The notes below the pieces were generated by a model. That model did no database searches. It was not told the origin of the DNA and saw nothing but the letters and a program-made list of their open reading frames with translations. From NCBI GenBank assembly GCA_964036275.1, contig OZ038434.1, forward strand, positions 21,565,879 to 21,629,878: a stretch of 64,000 nt of DNA. The letters are read 5' to 3'. This DNA is from Litoditis marina. Taxonomy: Eukaryota; Nematoda; Chromadorea; Rhabditida; Rhabditidae. The stretch's first letter is position 1, and the number at the start of each line of letters is the position of its first letter. Made by a program: the position numbers and the translations under genes. Positions 25,021-39,900 of the stretch are shown one piece after another.

Positions 25021-25293
25021 AATAAGATGAACATTTTTGAGTTTCTACACATGAGAGGAGTTCGAAAATACCAAGTTTGAATACTAAATCTCACGTAGGG
25101 CGAAAATCGCAACTCCATTCACGTCAACTTGGGGGTGTTTTTGGTTAGCACCGCCACCTAATTATTTCGGGACTGTTTCAACTTATGCAAATAAGATGAA
25201 CATTTTGAAGTTTCTACACATGAGAGGAGTTCAAAAATACCAAGTTTGAACACTAAATCTCACGTAGGGCGAAAATCGCAACTCCATTCACGT

Positions 25294-27659
25294 CAACTTG
25301 GGGGTGTTTTTGGTTAGCACCGCCACTCAATTATTTCGGGACTGTTTCAACTTATGCAAATAAGATGAACATTTTTAAGTTTCTACACATGAGAGGAGTT
25401 CAAAAATACCAAGTTTGAATACTAAATCTCACGTAGGGCGAAAATCGCAACTCCATTCACGTCAACTTGGGGGTGTTTTTGGTTAGCACGGCCACTCAAT
25501 TATTTCGGGACTGTTTCAACTTATACAAATAAGATGAACATTTTTAGGTTTCTACACATGAGAGGAGTTCAAAAATACCAAGTTTGAATACTAAATCTCA
25601 CGTAGGGCGAAACTCGCAACTCCATTCACGTCAACTTGTGGGTGTTTTTGGTTAGCACCGCCACTCAATTATTTCAGGACTGTTTCAACTTATGCTAATA
25701 AGATGAACATTTTTGAGTTTCTACACATGAGAGGAGTTCAAAAATACCAAGTTTGAACACTAATTCTCACGTAGGGCAAAAATCGCAACTCCATTCACGT
25801 CAATTTGGGGGTGTTTTTGGTTAGCACCGCCACTCAATTATTTCGGGACTGTTTCAACTTATGCTAATAAGATGATTATTTTTGAGTTTCTACACATGAG
25901 GGGAGTTCAAAAATACCAAGTTTGAATACTAAATCTCACGTAGGGCGAAAATCGCAACTCCATTCACGTCAATTTGGGGGTGTTTTTGGTTAGCACCGCC
26001 ACTCAATTATTTCAGGACTGTTTCAACTTATGCTAATAAGATGAACATTTTTGAGTTTCTACACATGAGAGGAGTTCAAAAACACCAAGTTTGAACACTA
26101 AATCCCACGTAGGGCGAAAATCGCAACTCCATTCACGTCAACTTGGGGGTGTTTTTGGTTAGCACGGCCACTCAATTATTTCGGGACTGTTTCAACTTAT
26201 GCAAATAAGATGAACATTTTTGAGTTTCTACACATGAGAGGAGTTCAAAAATACCAAGTTTGAACACTAATTCTCACGTAGGGCAAAAATCGCAACTCCA
26301 TTCACGTCAATTTGGGGGTGTTTTTGGTTAGCACCGCCACTCAATTATTTCGGGACTGTTTCAACTTATGCTAATAAGATGATTATTTTTGAGTTTCTAC
26401 ACATGAGGGGAGTTCAAAAATACCAAGTTTGAATACTAAATCTCACGTAGGGCGAAAATCGCAACTCCATTCACGTCAACTTGGGGGTGTTTTTGGTTAG
26501 CACCGCCACTCAATTATTTCGGGACTGTTTCAACTTATGCAAATAAGATGAACATTTTTAAGTTTCTACACATGAGAGGAGTTCAAAAATACCAAGTTTG
26601 AATACTAAATCTCACGTAGGGCGAAAATCGCAACTCCATTCACGTCAACTTGGGGGTGTTTTTGGTTAGCACGGCCACTCAATTATTTCGGGACTGTTTC
26701 AACTTATACAAATAAGATGAACATTTTTAGGTTTCTACACATGAGAGGAGTTCAAAAATACCAAGTTTGAATACTAAATCTCACGTAGGGCGAAACTCGC
26801 AACTCCATTCACGTCAACTTGTGGGTGTTTTTGGTTAGCACCGCCACTCAATTATTTCAGGACTGTTTCAACTTATGCTAATAAGATGAACATTTTTGAG
26901 TTTCTACACATGAGAGGAGTTCAAAAATACCAAGTTTGAACACTAATTCTCACGTAGGGCAAAAATCGCAACTCCATTCACGTCAATTTGGGGGTGTTTT
27001 TGGTTAGCACCGCCACTCAATTATTTCGGGACTGTTTCAACTTATGCTAATAAGATGATTATTTTTGAGTTTCTACACATGAGGGGAGTTCAAAAATACC
27101 AAGTTTGAATACTAAATCTCACGTAGGGCGAAAATCGCAACTCCATTCACGTCAATTTGGGGGTGTTTTTGGTTAGCACCGCCACTCAATTATTTCAGGA
27201 CTGTTTCAACTTATGCTAATAAGATGAACATTTTTGAGTTTCTACACATGAGAGGAGTTCAAAAACACCAAGTTTGAACACTAAATCCCACGTAGGGCGA
27301 AAATCGCAACTCCATTCACGTCAACTTGGGGGTGTTTTTGGTTAGCACGGCCACTCAATTATTTCGGGACTGTTTCAACTTATGCAAATAAGATGAACAT
27401 TTTTGAGTTTCTACACATGAGAGGAGTTCAAAAATACCAAGTTTGAACACTAATTCTCACGTAGGGCAAAAATCGCAACTCCATTCACGTCAATTTGGGG
27501 GTGTTTTTGGTTAGCACCGCCACTCAATTATTTCGGGACTGTTTCAACTTATGCTAATAAGATGATTATTTTTGAGTTTCTACACATGAGGGGAGTTCAA
27601 AAATACCAAGTTTGAATACTAAATCTCACGTAGGGCGAAAATCGCAACTCCATTCACGT
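25294..27659 (+). repeat. Near-identical tandem pair of a 7-monomer unit (1,183 bp)
   Basis: Copy one is 25294-26476 and copy two 26477-27659, offset exactly 1183 = 7 x 169. Private variants appear in both: TTTTTAGGTTT, GCGAAACTCGC, CTTGTGGGTG (25635 and 26818), GATGATTATTTT and AAACACCAAG. I saw no difference between the copies in the stretches compared by eye. This is the cleanest duplication in the window. Confidence 0.9.
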
Positions 27660-28680
27660 CAACTTGGGGGTGTTTTTGGTTAGCACCGCCACTCAATTAT
27701 TTCGGGACTGTTTCAACTTATGCAAATAAGATGAACATTTTTAAGTTTCTACACATGAGAGGAGTTCAAAAATACCAAGTTTGAATACTAAATATCACGT
27801 AGGGCGAAAATTGCAACTCCATTCACGTCAACTTGGGGGTGTTTTTGGTTAGCACCGCCACTCAATTATTTCGGGACTGTTTCAACTTATACAAATAAGA
27901 TGAACATTTTTAAGTTTCTACACATGAGAGGAGTTCAAAAATACCAAGTTTGAATACTAAATCTCACGTAGGGCGAAAATCGCAACTCCATTCACGTCAA
28001 CTTGGGGGTGTTTTTGGTTAGCACGGCCACTCAATTATTTCGGGACTGTTTCAACTTATGCAAATAAGATGAACATTTTTAAGTTTCTACACATGAGAGG
28101 AGTTCAAAAATACCAAGTTTGAATACTAAATCTCACGTAGGGCGAAAATCGCAACTCCATTCACGTCAATTTGGGATTTGGGGGTGTTTTTGGTTAGCAC
28201 CGCCACTCAATTATTTCAGGACTGTTTCAACTTATGCTAATAAGATGAACATTTTTGAGTTTCTACACATGAGAGGAGTTCGAAAATACCAAGTTTGAAC
28301 ACTAAATCTCACGTAGGGCAAAAATCGCAACTCCATTCACGTCAATTTGGGGGTGTTTTTGGTTAGCACCGCCACTCAATTATTTCGGGACTGTTTCAAC
28401 TTATGCTAATAAGATGAACATTTTTGAGTTTCTACACATGAGGGGAGTTCAAAAATACCAAGTTTGAATACTAAATCTCACGTAGGGCGAAAATCGCAAC
28501 TCCATTCACGTCAACTTGGGGGTGTTTTTGGTTAGCACCGCCACTCAATTATTTCGGGACTGTTTCAACTTATACAAATAAGATGAACATTTTTAAGTTT
28601 CTACACATGAGAGGAGTTCAAAAATACCAAGTTTGAATACTAAATCTCACGTAGGGCGAAAATCGCAACTCCATTCACGT

Positions 28681-31600
28681 CAACTTGGGGGTGTTTTTGG
28701 TTAGCACGGCCACTCAATTATTTCGGGACTGTTTCAACTTATGCAAATAAGATGAACATTTTTAAGTTTCTACACATGAGGGGAGTTCAAAAATACCAAG
28801 TTTGAACACTAAATCTCACGTAGGGCAAAAATCGCAACTCCATTCACGTCAATTTGGGGGTGTTTTTGGTTAGCACCGCCACTCAATTATTTCGGGACTG
28901 TTTCAACTTATGCTAATAAGATGAACATTTTTAAGTTTCTACACACGAGAGGAGTTCAAAAATACCAAGTTTGAACACTAAATCTCGCGTAGGGCGAAAA
29001 TCGCAACTCCATTCACGTCAACTTGGGGGTGTTTTTGGTTAGCACCGCCACTCAATTATTTCGGGACTGTTTCAACTTATGCTAATAAGATAAACATTTT
29101 TAAGTTTCTACACATGAGAGGAGTTCAAAAATACCAAGTTTGAACACTAAATCTCACGTAGGGCGAAAATCGCAACTCCATTCACGTTTCTACACATGAG
29201 AGGAGTTCAAAAATACCAAGTTTGAACACTAAATCCCACGTAGGGCGAAAATCGCAACTCCATTCACGTCAACTTGGGGGTGTTTTTGGTTAGCACCGCC
29301 ACTCAATTATTTCGGGACTGTCTCAACTTATGCTAATAAGATGAACATTTTTGAGTTTTTACACATGAGAGAAGTTCAAAAATACCAAGTTTGAACACTA
29401 AATCCCACGTAGGCGAAAATCGCAACTCCATTCACGTCAACTTGGGGGTGTTTTTGGTTAGCACCGCCACTCAATTATTTCGGGACTGTTTCAACTTATG
29501 CTAATAAGATGAACATTTTGAGTTTATACACATGAGAGGAGTTCAAAAATACCAAGTTTGAACACTAAATCTCACGTAGGGCAAAAATCGCAACTCCATT
29601 CACGTCAATTTGGGGGTGTTTTTGGTTAGCACCGCCACTCAATTATTTCGGGACTGTTTCAACTTATGCTAATAAGATGAACATTTTTTGAGTTTCTACA
29701 CATGAGGGGAGTTCAAAAATACCAAGTTTGAATACTAAATCTCACGTAGGGCGAAAATCGCAACTCCATTCACGTCAACTTGGGGGTGTTTTTGGTTAGC
29801 ACCGCCACTCAATTATTTCGGGACTGTTCAACTTATACAAATAAGATGAAAATTTTTAAGTTTCTACACATGAGAGGAGTTCAAAAATATCAAGTTTGAA
29901 TACTAAATCTCACGTAGGGCGAAAATCGCAACTCCATTCACGTCAATTTGGGGGTGTTTTTGGTTAGCACCGCCACTCAATTATTTCGGGACTGTTTCAA
30001 CTTATGCTATTAAGATGAACATTTTTAAGTTTCTACACATGAGAGGAGTTCAAAAATACCAAGTTTGAACACTAAATCTCACGTAGGGCAAAAATCGCAA
30101 CTCCATTCACGTCAATTTGGGGGTGTTTTTGGTTAGCACCGCCACTCAATTATTTCGGGACTGTTTCAACTTATGCTAATAAGATGAACATTTTTGAGTT
30201 TCTACACATGAGGGGAGTTCAAAAATACCAAGTTTGAACACTAAATCTCACGTAGGGCAAAAATCGCAACTCCATTCACGTCAATTTGGGGGTGTTTTTG
30301 GTTAGCACCGCCACTCAATTATTTCGGGACTGTTTCAACTTATGCTAATAAGATGAACATTTTTAAGTTTCTACACATGAGAGGAGTTCAAAAATACCAA
30401 GTTTGAACACTAAATCTCGCGTAGGGCGAAAATCGCAACTCCATTCACGTCAACTTGGGGGTGTTTTTGGTTAGCACCGCCACTCAATATTTCGGGACTG
30501 TTTCAACTTATGCTAATAAGATAAACATTTTTAAGTTTCTACACATGAGAGGAGTTCAAAAATACCAAGTTTGAACACCAAAACTCACGTAGGGCGAAAA
30601 TCGCAACTCCATTCACGTCAATTTGGGGGTGTTTTTGGTTAGCACCGCCACTCAATTATTTCAGGACTGTTTCAACTTATGCTAATAAGATGAACATTTT
30701 TGAGTTTCTACACATGAGAGGAGTTCAAAAATACCAAGTTTGAACACTAAATCTCACGTAGGGCAAAATCGCAACTCCATTCACGTCAATTTGGGGGTGT
30801 TTTTGGTTAGCATCGCCACTCAATTATTTCGGGACTGTTTCAACTTATGCTAATAAGATGAACATTTTTGAGTTTCTACACATGAGGGGAGTTCAAAAAT
30901 ACCAAGTTTGAATACTAAATCTCACGTAGGGCGAAAATCGCAACTCCATTCACGTCAACTTGGGGGTGTTTTTGGTTAGCACCGCACTCAATTATTTCGG
31001 GACTGTTTCAACTTATACAAATAAGATGAACATTTTTAAGTTTCTACACATGAGAGGAGTTCAAAAATACCAAGTTTGAATACTAAATCTCACGTAGGGC
31101 AAAAATCGCAACTCCATTCACGTCAACTTGGGGATGTTTTTGGTTAGCACCGCCACCCATTAATTTGGGGACTGTTTCAACTTATACAAATAAGATGAAA
31201 ATTTTTAAGTTTCTACACATGAGAGGAGTTCAAAAATACCAAGTTTGAATACTAAATCTCACGTAGGGCGAAAATCGCAACTCCATTCACGTCAACTTGG
31301 GGGTGTTTTTGGTTAGCACGGCCACTCAATTATTTCGGGACTGTTTCAACTTATGCAAATAAGATGAACATTTTTAAGTTTCTACACATGAGGGGAGTTC
31401 AAAAATACCAAGTTTGAACACTAAATCTCACGTCAGGGCAAAAATCGCAACTCCATTCACGTCAATTTGGGGGTGTTTTTGGTTAGCACCGCCACTCAAT
31501 TATTTCGGGACTGTTTCAACTTATGCTAATAAGATGAACATTTTTAAGTTTCTACACACGAGAGGAGTTCAAAAATACCAAGTTTGAACACTAAATCTCG

Positions 31601-33905
31601 CGTAGGGCGAAAATCGCAACTCCATTCACGTCAACTTGGGGGTGTTTTTGGTTAGCACCGCCACTCAATTATTTCGGGACTGTTTCAACTTATGCTAATA
31701 AGATAAACATTTTTAAGTTTCTACACATGAGAGGAGTTCAAAAATACCAAGTTTGAACACTAAATCTCACGTAGGGCGAAAATCGCAACTCCATTCACGT
31801 TTCTACACATGAGAGGAGTTCAAAAATACCAAGTTTGAACACTAAATCCCACGTAGGGCGAAAATCGCAACTCCATTCACGTCAACTTGGGGGTGTTTTT
31901 GGTTAGCACCGCCACTCAATTATTTCGGGACTGTTTCAACTTATGCTAATAAGATGAACATTTTTGAGTTTCTACACATGAGAGAAGTTCAAAAATACCA
32001 AGTTTGAACACTAAATCCCACGTAGGGCGAAAATCGCAACTCCATTCACGTCAACTTGGGGGTGTTTTTGGTTAGCACCGCCACTCAATTATTTCGGGAC
32101 TGTTTCAACTTATGCTAATAAGATGAACATTTTTGAGTTCATACACATGAGAGGAGTTCAAAAATACCAAGTTTGAACACTAAATCTCACGTAGGGCAAA
32201 AATCGCAACTCCATTCACGTCAATTTGGGGGTGTTTTTGGTTAGCACCGCCACTCAATTATTTCGGGACTGTTTCAACTTATGCTAATAAGATGAACATT
32301 TTTGAGTTTTTACACATGAGGGGAGTTCAAAAATACCAAGTTTGAATACTAAATCTCACGTAGGGCGAAAATCGCACTCCATTCACGTCAACTTGGGGGT
32401 GTTTTTGGTTAGCACCGCCACTCAATTATTTCGGGACTGTTTCAACTTATACAAATAAGATGAACATTTTTAAGTTTCTACACATGAGAGGAGTTCAAAA
32501 ATATCAAGTTTGAATACTAAATCTCACGTAGGGCGAAAATCGCAACTCCATTCACGTCAATTTGGGGGTGTTTTCGGTTAGCACCGCCACTCAATTATTT
32601 CAGGACTGTTTCAACTTATGCTAATAAGATGAACATTTTTGAGTTTCTACACATGAGAGGAGTTCAAAATACCAAGTTTGAACACTAAATCTCACGTAGG
32701 GCAAAAATCGCAACTCCATTCACGTCAATTTGGGGGTGTTTTTGGTTAGCACCGCCACTCAATTATTTCGGGACTGTTTCAACTTATGCTAATAAGATGA
32801 ACATTTTTGAGTTTCTACACATGAGGGGAGTTCAAAAATACCAAGTTTGAACACTAAATCTCACGTAGGGCAAAAATCGCAACTCCATTCACGTCAATTT
32901 GGGGGTGTTTTTGGTTAGCACCGCCACTCAATTATTTCGGGACTGTTTCAACTTATGCTAATAAGATGAACATTTTTAAGTTTCTACACATGAGAGGAGT
33001 TCAAAAATACCAAGTTTGAACACTAAATCTCGCGTAGGGCGAAAATCGCAACTCCATTCACGTCAACTTGGGGGTGTTTTTGGTTAGCACCGCCACTCAA
33101 TTATTTCGGGACTGTTTCAACTTATGCTAATAAGATAAACATTTTTAAGTTTCTACACATGAGAGGAGTTCAAAAATACCAAGTTTGAACACTAAATCTC
33201 ACGTAGGGCGAAAATCGCAACTCCATTCACGTCAATTTGGGGGTGTTTTTGGTTAGCACCGCCACTCAATTATTTCAGGACTGTTTCAACTTATGCTAGA
33301 AAGATGAACATTTTTGAGTTTCTACACATGAGAGGAGTTCAAAAATACCAAGTTTGAACACTAAATCTCACGTAGGGCAAAATCGCAACTCCATTCACGT
33401 CAATTTGGGGGTGTTTTTGGTTAGCATCGCCACTCAATTATTTCGGGACTGTTTCAACTTATGCTAATAAGATGAACATTTTTGAGTTTCTACACATGAG
33501 GGGAGTTCAAAAATACCAAGTTTGAATACTAAATCTCACGTAGGGTCGAAAATCGCAACTCCATTCACGTCAACTTGGGGGTGTTTTTGGTTAGCACCGC
33601 CACTCAATTATTTCGGGACTGTTTCAACTTATACAAATAAGATGAACATTTTTAAGTTTCTACACATGAGAGGAGTTCAAAAATACCAAGTTTGAATACT
33701 AAATCTCACGTAGGGCAAAAATCGCAACTCCATTCACGTCAACTTGGGGGTGTTTTGGTTAGCACCGCCACCCATTAATTTGGGGACTGTTTCAACTTAT
33801 ACAAATAAGATAACATTTTTAAGTTTCTACACATGAGAGGAGTTCAAAAATCCAAGTTTGAATACTAAATCTCACGTAGGGCGAAAATCGCAACTCCATT
33901 CACGT
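28681..33905 (+). repeat. Tandem pair of a 2,613-bp unit (15 monomers plus an 82-bp partial)
   Basis: Copy one is about 28681-31292 and copy two about 31293-33905. Shared rare markers: CACACGAG at 28942 and 31555 (2613), the join CACGTTTCTACAC near 29187 and 31800 (2613), ATATCAAG near 29887 and 32501 (2614), and GCATCGCC near 30811 and 33425 (2614). At the join monomer base 8 meets base 96, with GT shared by both breakpoints, which removes 87 bp. Copies differ by scattered substitutions, for example TTTATACAC against TTCATACAC, so this pair is older than the one at 25.3-27.7 kb. A 6-monomer part (GCATCGCC to CCATTAATTTGGGG) is repeated again at about 34.2-35.0 kb, offset about 1010. Confidence 0.88.
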
Positions 33906-36900
33906 CAACTTGGGGGTGTTTTTGGTTAGCACGGCCACTCAATTATTTCGGGACTGTTTCAACTTATGCTAATAAGATGAACATTTTTGAGTTTCTACAC
34001 ATGAGGGGAGTTAAAAATACCAAGTTTGAACACTAAATCTCACGTAGGGCAAAAATCGCAACTCCATTCACGTCAATTTGGGGGTGTTTTTGGTTAGCAC
34101 CGCCACTCAATTATTTCGGGACTGTTTCAACTTATGCTAATAAGATAAACATTTTTAAGTTTCTACACATGAGAGGAGTTCAAAAATACCAAGTTTGAAC
34201 ACTAAATCTCACGTAGGGCGAAAATCGCAACTCCATTCACGTCAATTTGGGGGTGTTTTTGGTTAGCACCGCCACTCAATTATTTCAGGACTGTTTCAAC
34301 TTATGCTAATAAGATGAACATTTTGAGTTTCTACACATGAGAGGAGTTCAAAAATACCAAGTTTGAACACTAAATCTCACGTAGGGCAAAAATCGCAACT
34401 CCATTCACGTCAATTTGGGGGTGTTTTTGGTTAGCATCGCCACTCAATTATTTCGGGACTGTTTCAACTTATGCTAATAAGATGAACATTTTTGAGTTTC
34501 TACACATGAGGGGAGTTCAAAAATACCAAGTTTGAATACTAAATCTCACGTAGGGCGAAAATCGCAACTCCATTCACGTCAACTTGGGGGGTGTTTTTGG
34601 TTAGCACCGCCACTCAATTATTTCGGGACTGTTTCAACTTATACAAATAAGATGAACATTTTTAAGTTTCTACACATGAGAGGAGTTCAAAAATACCAAG
34701 TTTGAATACTAAATCTCACGTAGGGCAAAAATCGCAACTCCATTCACGTCAACTTGGGGGGTGTTTTTGGTTAGCACCGCCACCCATTAATTTGGGGACT
34801 GTTTCAACTTATACAAATAAGATGAACATTTTTAGGTTTCTACACATGAGAGGAGTTCAAAAATACCAAGTTTGAATACTAAATCTCACGTAGGGCGAAA
34901 ATCGCAACTCCATTCACGTCAACTTGGGGGTGTTTTTGGTTAGCACGGCCACTCAATTATTTCGGGACTGTTTCAACTTATGCTAATAAGATGAACATTT
35001 TTGAGTTTCTACACATGAGGGGAGTTAAAAAATACCAAGTTTGAACACTAAATCTCACGTAGGGCAAAAATCGCAACTCCATTCACGTCAATTTGGGGGT
35101 GTTTTTGGTTAGCACCGCCACTCAATTATTTCGGGACTGTTTCAACTTATGCTATTAAGATGAACATTTTTAAGTTTCTACACATGAGAGGAGTTCAAAA
35201 ATACCAAGTTTGAACACTAAATCTCGCGTAGGGCGAAAATCGCAACTCCATTCACGTCAACTTGGGGGTGTTTTTGGTTAGCACGGCCACTCAATTATTT
35301 CGGGACTGTTTCAACTTATGCTAATAAGATGAACATTTTTGAGTTTCTACACATGAGGGGAGTTATAAAATACCAAGTTTGAACACTAAATCTCACGTAG
35401 GGCAAAAATCGCAACTCCATTCACGTCAATTTGGGGGGTGTTTTTGGTTAGCACCGCCACTCAATTATTTCGGGACTGTTTCAACTTATGCTATTAAGAT
35501 GAACATTTTTGAGTTTCTACACATGAGAGGAGTTCAAAAATACCAAGTTTGAACACTAAATCTCGCGTAGGGCGAAAATCGCAACTCCATTCACGTCAAC
35601 TTGGGGGTGTTTTTGGTTAGCACGGCCACTCAATTATTTCGGGACTGTTTCAACTTATGCAAATAAGATGAACATTTTAAGTTTCTACACATGAGAGGAG
35701 TTCAAAAATACCAAGTTTGAATACTAAATCTCACGTAGGGCGAAAATCGCAACTCCATTCACGTCAATTTGGGGGTGTTTTTGGTTAGCACCGCCACTCA
35801 ATTATTTCGGGACTGTTTCAACTTATGCTAATAAGATGAACATTTTTGAGTTTCTACACTTGAGAGAAGTTCAAAAATACCAAGTTTGAACACTAAATCC
35901 CACGTAGGGCGAAAATCGCAACTCCATTCACGTCAACTTGGGGGTGTTTTTGGTTAGCACCGCCACTCAATTATTCCGGGACTGTTTCAACTTATGATAA
36001 TAAGATGAACATTTACGAGTTTCTACACATGAGAGGAGTTCAAAAATACCAAGTTTGAACACTAAATCTCACGAGGGCAAAAATCGCAACTCCATTCACG
36101 TCAATTTGGGGGTGTTTTTGGTTAGCACCGCCACTCAATTATTTCGGGACTGTTTCAACTTATGCTATTAAGATGAACATTTTTAAGTTTCTACACATGA
36201 GAGGAGTTCAAAAATACCAAGTTTAAATACTAAATCTCACGTAGGGCGAAAATCGCAACTCCATTCACGTCAATTTGGGGGTGTTTTTGGTTAGCACCGC
36301 CACTCAATTATTTCGGGACTGTTTCAACTTATGCTATTAAGATGAACATTTTTAAGTTTCTACACATGAGAGGAGTTCAAAAATACCAAGTTTGAATACT
36401 AAATCTCACGTAGGGCGAAAATCGCAACTCCATTCACGTCAATTTGGGGGTGTTTTTGGTTAGCACCGCCACTCAATTATTTCGGACTGTTTCAACTTAT
36501 GCTAATAAGATGAACATTTTTGAGTTTCTACACATGAGAGAAGTTCAAAAATACCAAGTTTGAACACTAAATCCCACGTAGGGCGAAAATCGCAACTCCA
36601 TTCACGTCAACTTGGGGGTGTTTTTGGTTAGCACCGCCACTCAATTATTTCGGGACTGTTTCAACTTATGCTAAGAAGATGCACATTTTAAGTTTCTACA
36701 CATGAGAGGAGTTCAAAAATACCAAGTTTGAATACTAAATCTCACGTAGGGCGAAAATCGCAACTCCATTCACGTCAATTTGGGGGTGTTTTTGGTTAGC
36801 ACCGCCACTCAATTATTTCAGGACTGTTTCAACTTATGCTAATAAGATGAACATTTTTGAGTTTCTACACATGAGAGGAGTTCAAAAATACCAAGTTTGA

Positions 36901-39900
36901 ACACTAAATCTCACGTAGGGCAAAAATCGCAACTCCATTCACGTCAATTTGGGGGTGTTTTTGGTTAGCACCGCCACTCAATTATTTCGGGACTGTTTCA
37001 ACTTATACAAATAAGATGAACATTTTTAAGTTTCTACACATGAGAGGAGTTCAAAAATACCAAGTTTGAATACTAAATCTCACGTAGGGCGAAAATCGCA
37101 ACTCCATTCACGTCAACTTGGGGGTGTTTTTGGTTAGCACCGCCACCCATTAATTTGGGGACTGTTTCAACTTATACAAATAAGATGAACATTTTTAAGT
37201 TTCTACACATGAGAGGAGTTCAAAAATACCAAGTTTGAATACTAAATCTCACGTAGGGCGAAAATCGCAACTCCATTCACGTCAATTTGGGGGTGTTTTT
37301 GGTTAGCACCGCCACTCAATTATTTCAGGACTGTTTCAACTTATGCTAATAAGATGAACATTTTTGAGTTTCTACACATGAGAGGAGTTCAAAAATACCA
37401 AGTTTGAACACTAAATCTCACGTAGGGCAAAAATCGCAACTCCATTCACGTCAATTTGGGGGTGTTTTTGGTTAGCACCGCCACTCAATTATTTCGGGAC
37501 TGTTTCAACTTATGCTAATAAGATGAACATTTTTGAGTTTCTACACATGAGGGGAGTTCAAAAATACCAAGTTTGAATACTAAATCTCACGTAGGGCGAA
37601 AATCGCAACTCCATTCACGTCAACTTGGGGGTGTTTTTGGTTAGCACCGCCACTCAATTATTTCGGGACTGTTTCAACTTATACAAATAAGATGAACATT
37701 TTTAAGTTTCTACACATGAGAGGAGTTCAAAAATACCAAGTTTGAATACTAAATCTCACGTAGGGCGAAAATCGCAACTCCATTCACGTCAACTTGGGGG
37801 TGTTTTTGGTTAGCACGGCCACTCAATTATTTCGGGACTGTTTCAACTTATGCTAATAAGATGAACATTTTTGAGTTTCTACACATGAGGGGAGTTCAAA
37901 AATACCAAGTTTGAACACTAAATCTCACGTAGGGCAAAAATCGCAACTCCATTCACGTCAATTTGGGGGTGTTTTTGGTTAGCACCGCCACTCAATTATT
38001 TCGGGACAGTTTCAACTTATGCTATTAAGATGAACATTTTTAAGTTTCTACACATAAGAGGAGTTCAAAAATACCAAGTTTGAACACTAAATCTCGCGTA
38101 GGGCGAAAATCGCAACTCCATTCACGTCAACTTGGGGGTGTTTTTGGTTAGCACGGCCACTCAATTATTTCGGGACTGTTTCAACTTATGCAAATAAGAT
38201 GAACATTTTTAAGTTTCTACACATGAGAGGAGTTCAAAAATACCAAGTTTGAATACTAAATCTCACGTAGGGCGAAAATCGCAACTCCATTCACGTCAAT
38301 TTGGGGGTGTTTTTGGTTAGCACCGCCACTCAATTATTTCGGGACTGTTTCAACTTATGCTAAGAAGATGCACATTTTTGAGTTTCTACACATGAGAGGA
38401 GTTCAAAAATACCAAGTTTGAATACTAAATCTCACGTAGGGCGAAAATCGCAACTCCATTCACGTCAATTTGGGGGTGTTTTTGGTTAGCACCGCCACTC
38501 AATTATTTCGGGACTGTTTCAACTTATGCTAATAAGATGAACATTTTTGAGTTTCTACACATGAGGGGAGTTCAAAAATACCAAGTTTGAATACTAAATC
38601 TCACGTAGGGCGAAAATCGCAACTCCATTCACGTCAACTTGGGGGTGTTTTTGGTTAGCACCGCCACTCAATTATTTCGGGACTGTTTCAACTTATACAA
38701 ATAAGATGAACATTTTTAAGTTTCTACACATGAGAGGAGTTCAAAAATACCAAGTTTGAATACTAAATCTCACGTAGGGCGAAAATCGCAACTCCATTCA
38801 CGTCAACTTGGGGGTGTTTTTGGTTAGCACCGCCACCCATTAATTTGGGGACTGTTTCAACTTATACAAATAAGATGAACATTTTTAAGTTTCTACACAT
38901 GAGAGGAGTTCAAAAATACCAAGTTTGAATACTAAATCTCACGTAGGGCGAAAATCGCAACTCCATTCACGTCAACTTGGGGGTGTTTTTGGTTAGCACC
39001 GCCACTCAATTATTTCGGGACTGTTTCAACTTATACAAATAAGATGAACATTTTTAAGTTTCTACACATGAGAGGAGTTCAAAAATACCAAGTTTGAATA
39101 CTAAATCTCACGTAGGGCGAAAATCGCAACTCCATTCACGTCAACTTGGGGGTGTTTTTGGTTAGCACCGCCACCCAATAATTTGGGGACTGTTTCAACT
39201 TATACAAATAAGATGAACATTTTCAGTTTCTACACATGAGAGGAGTTCAAAAATACCAAGTTTGAATACTAAATCTCACGTAGGGCGAAAATCGCAACTC
39301 CATTCACGTCAACTTGGGGGTGTTTTTGGTTAGCACGGCCACTCAATTATTTCGGGACTGTTTCAACTTATGCTAATAAGATGAACATTTTTGAGTTTCT
39401 ACACATGAGGGGAGTTCAAAAATACCAAGTTTGAACACTAAATCTCACGTAGGGCAAAAATCGCAACTCCATTCACGTCAATTTGGGGGTGTTTTTGGTT
39501 AGCACCGCCACTCAATTATTTCGGGACTGTTTCAACTTATGCTATTAAGATGAACATTTTAAGTTTCTACACATAAGAGGAGTTCAAAAATACCAAGTTT
39601 GAACACTAAATCTCGCGTAGGGCGAAAATCGCAACTCCATTCACGTCAACTTGGGGGTGTTTTTGGTTAGCACGGCCACTCAATTATTTCGGGACTGTTT
39701 CAACTTATGCAAATAAGATGAACATTTTTAAGTTTCTACACATGAGAGGAGTTCAAAAATACCAAGTTTGAATACTAAATCTCACGTAGGGCGAAAATCG
39801 CAACTCCATTCACGTCAATTTGGGGGTGTTTTTGGTTAGCACCGCCACTCAATTATTTCGGGACTGTTTCAACTTATGCTAAGAAGATGCACATTTTTAA

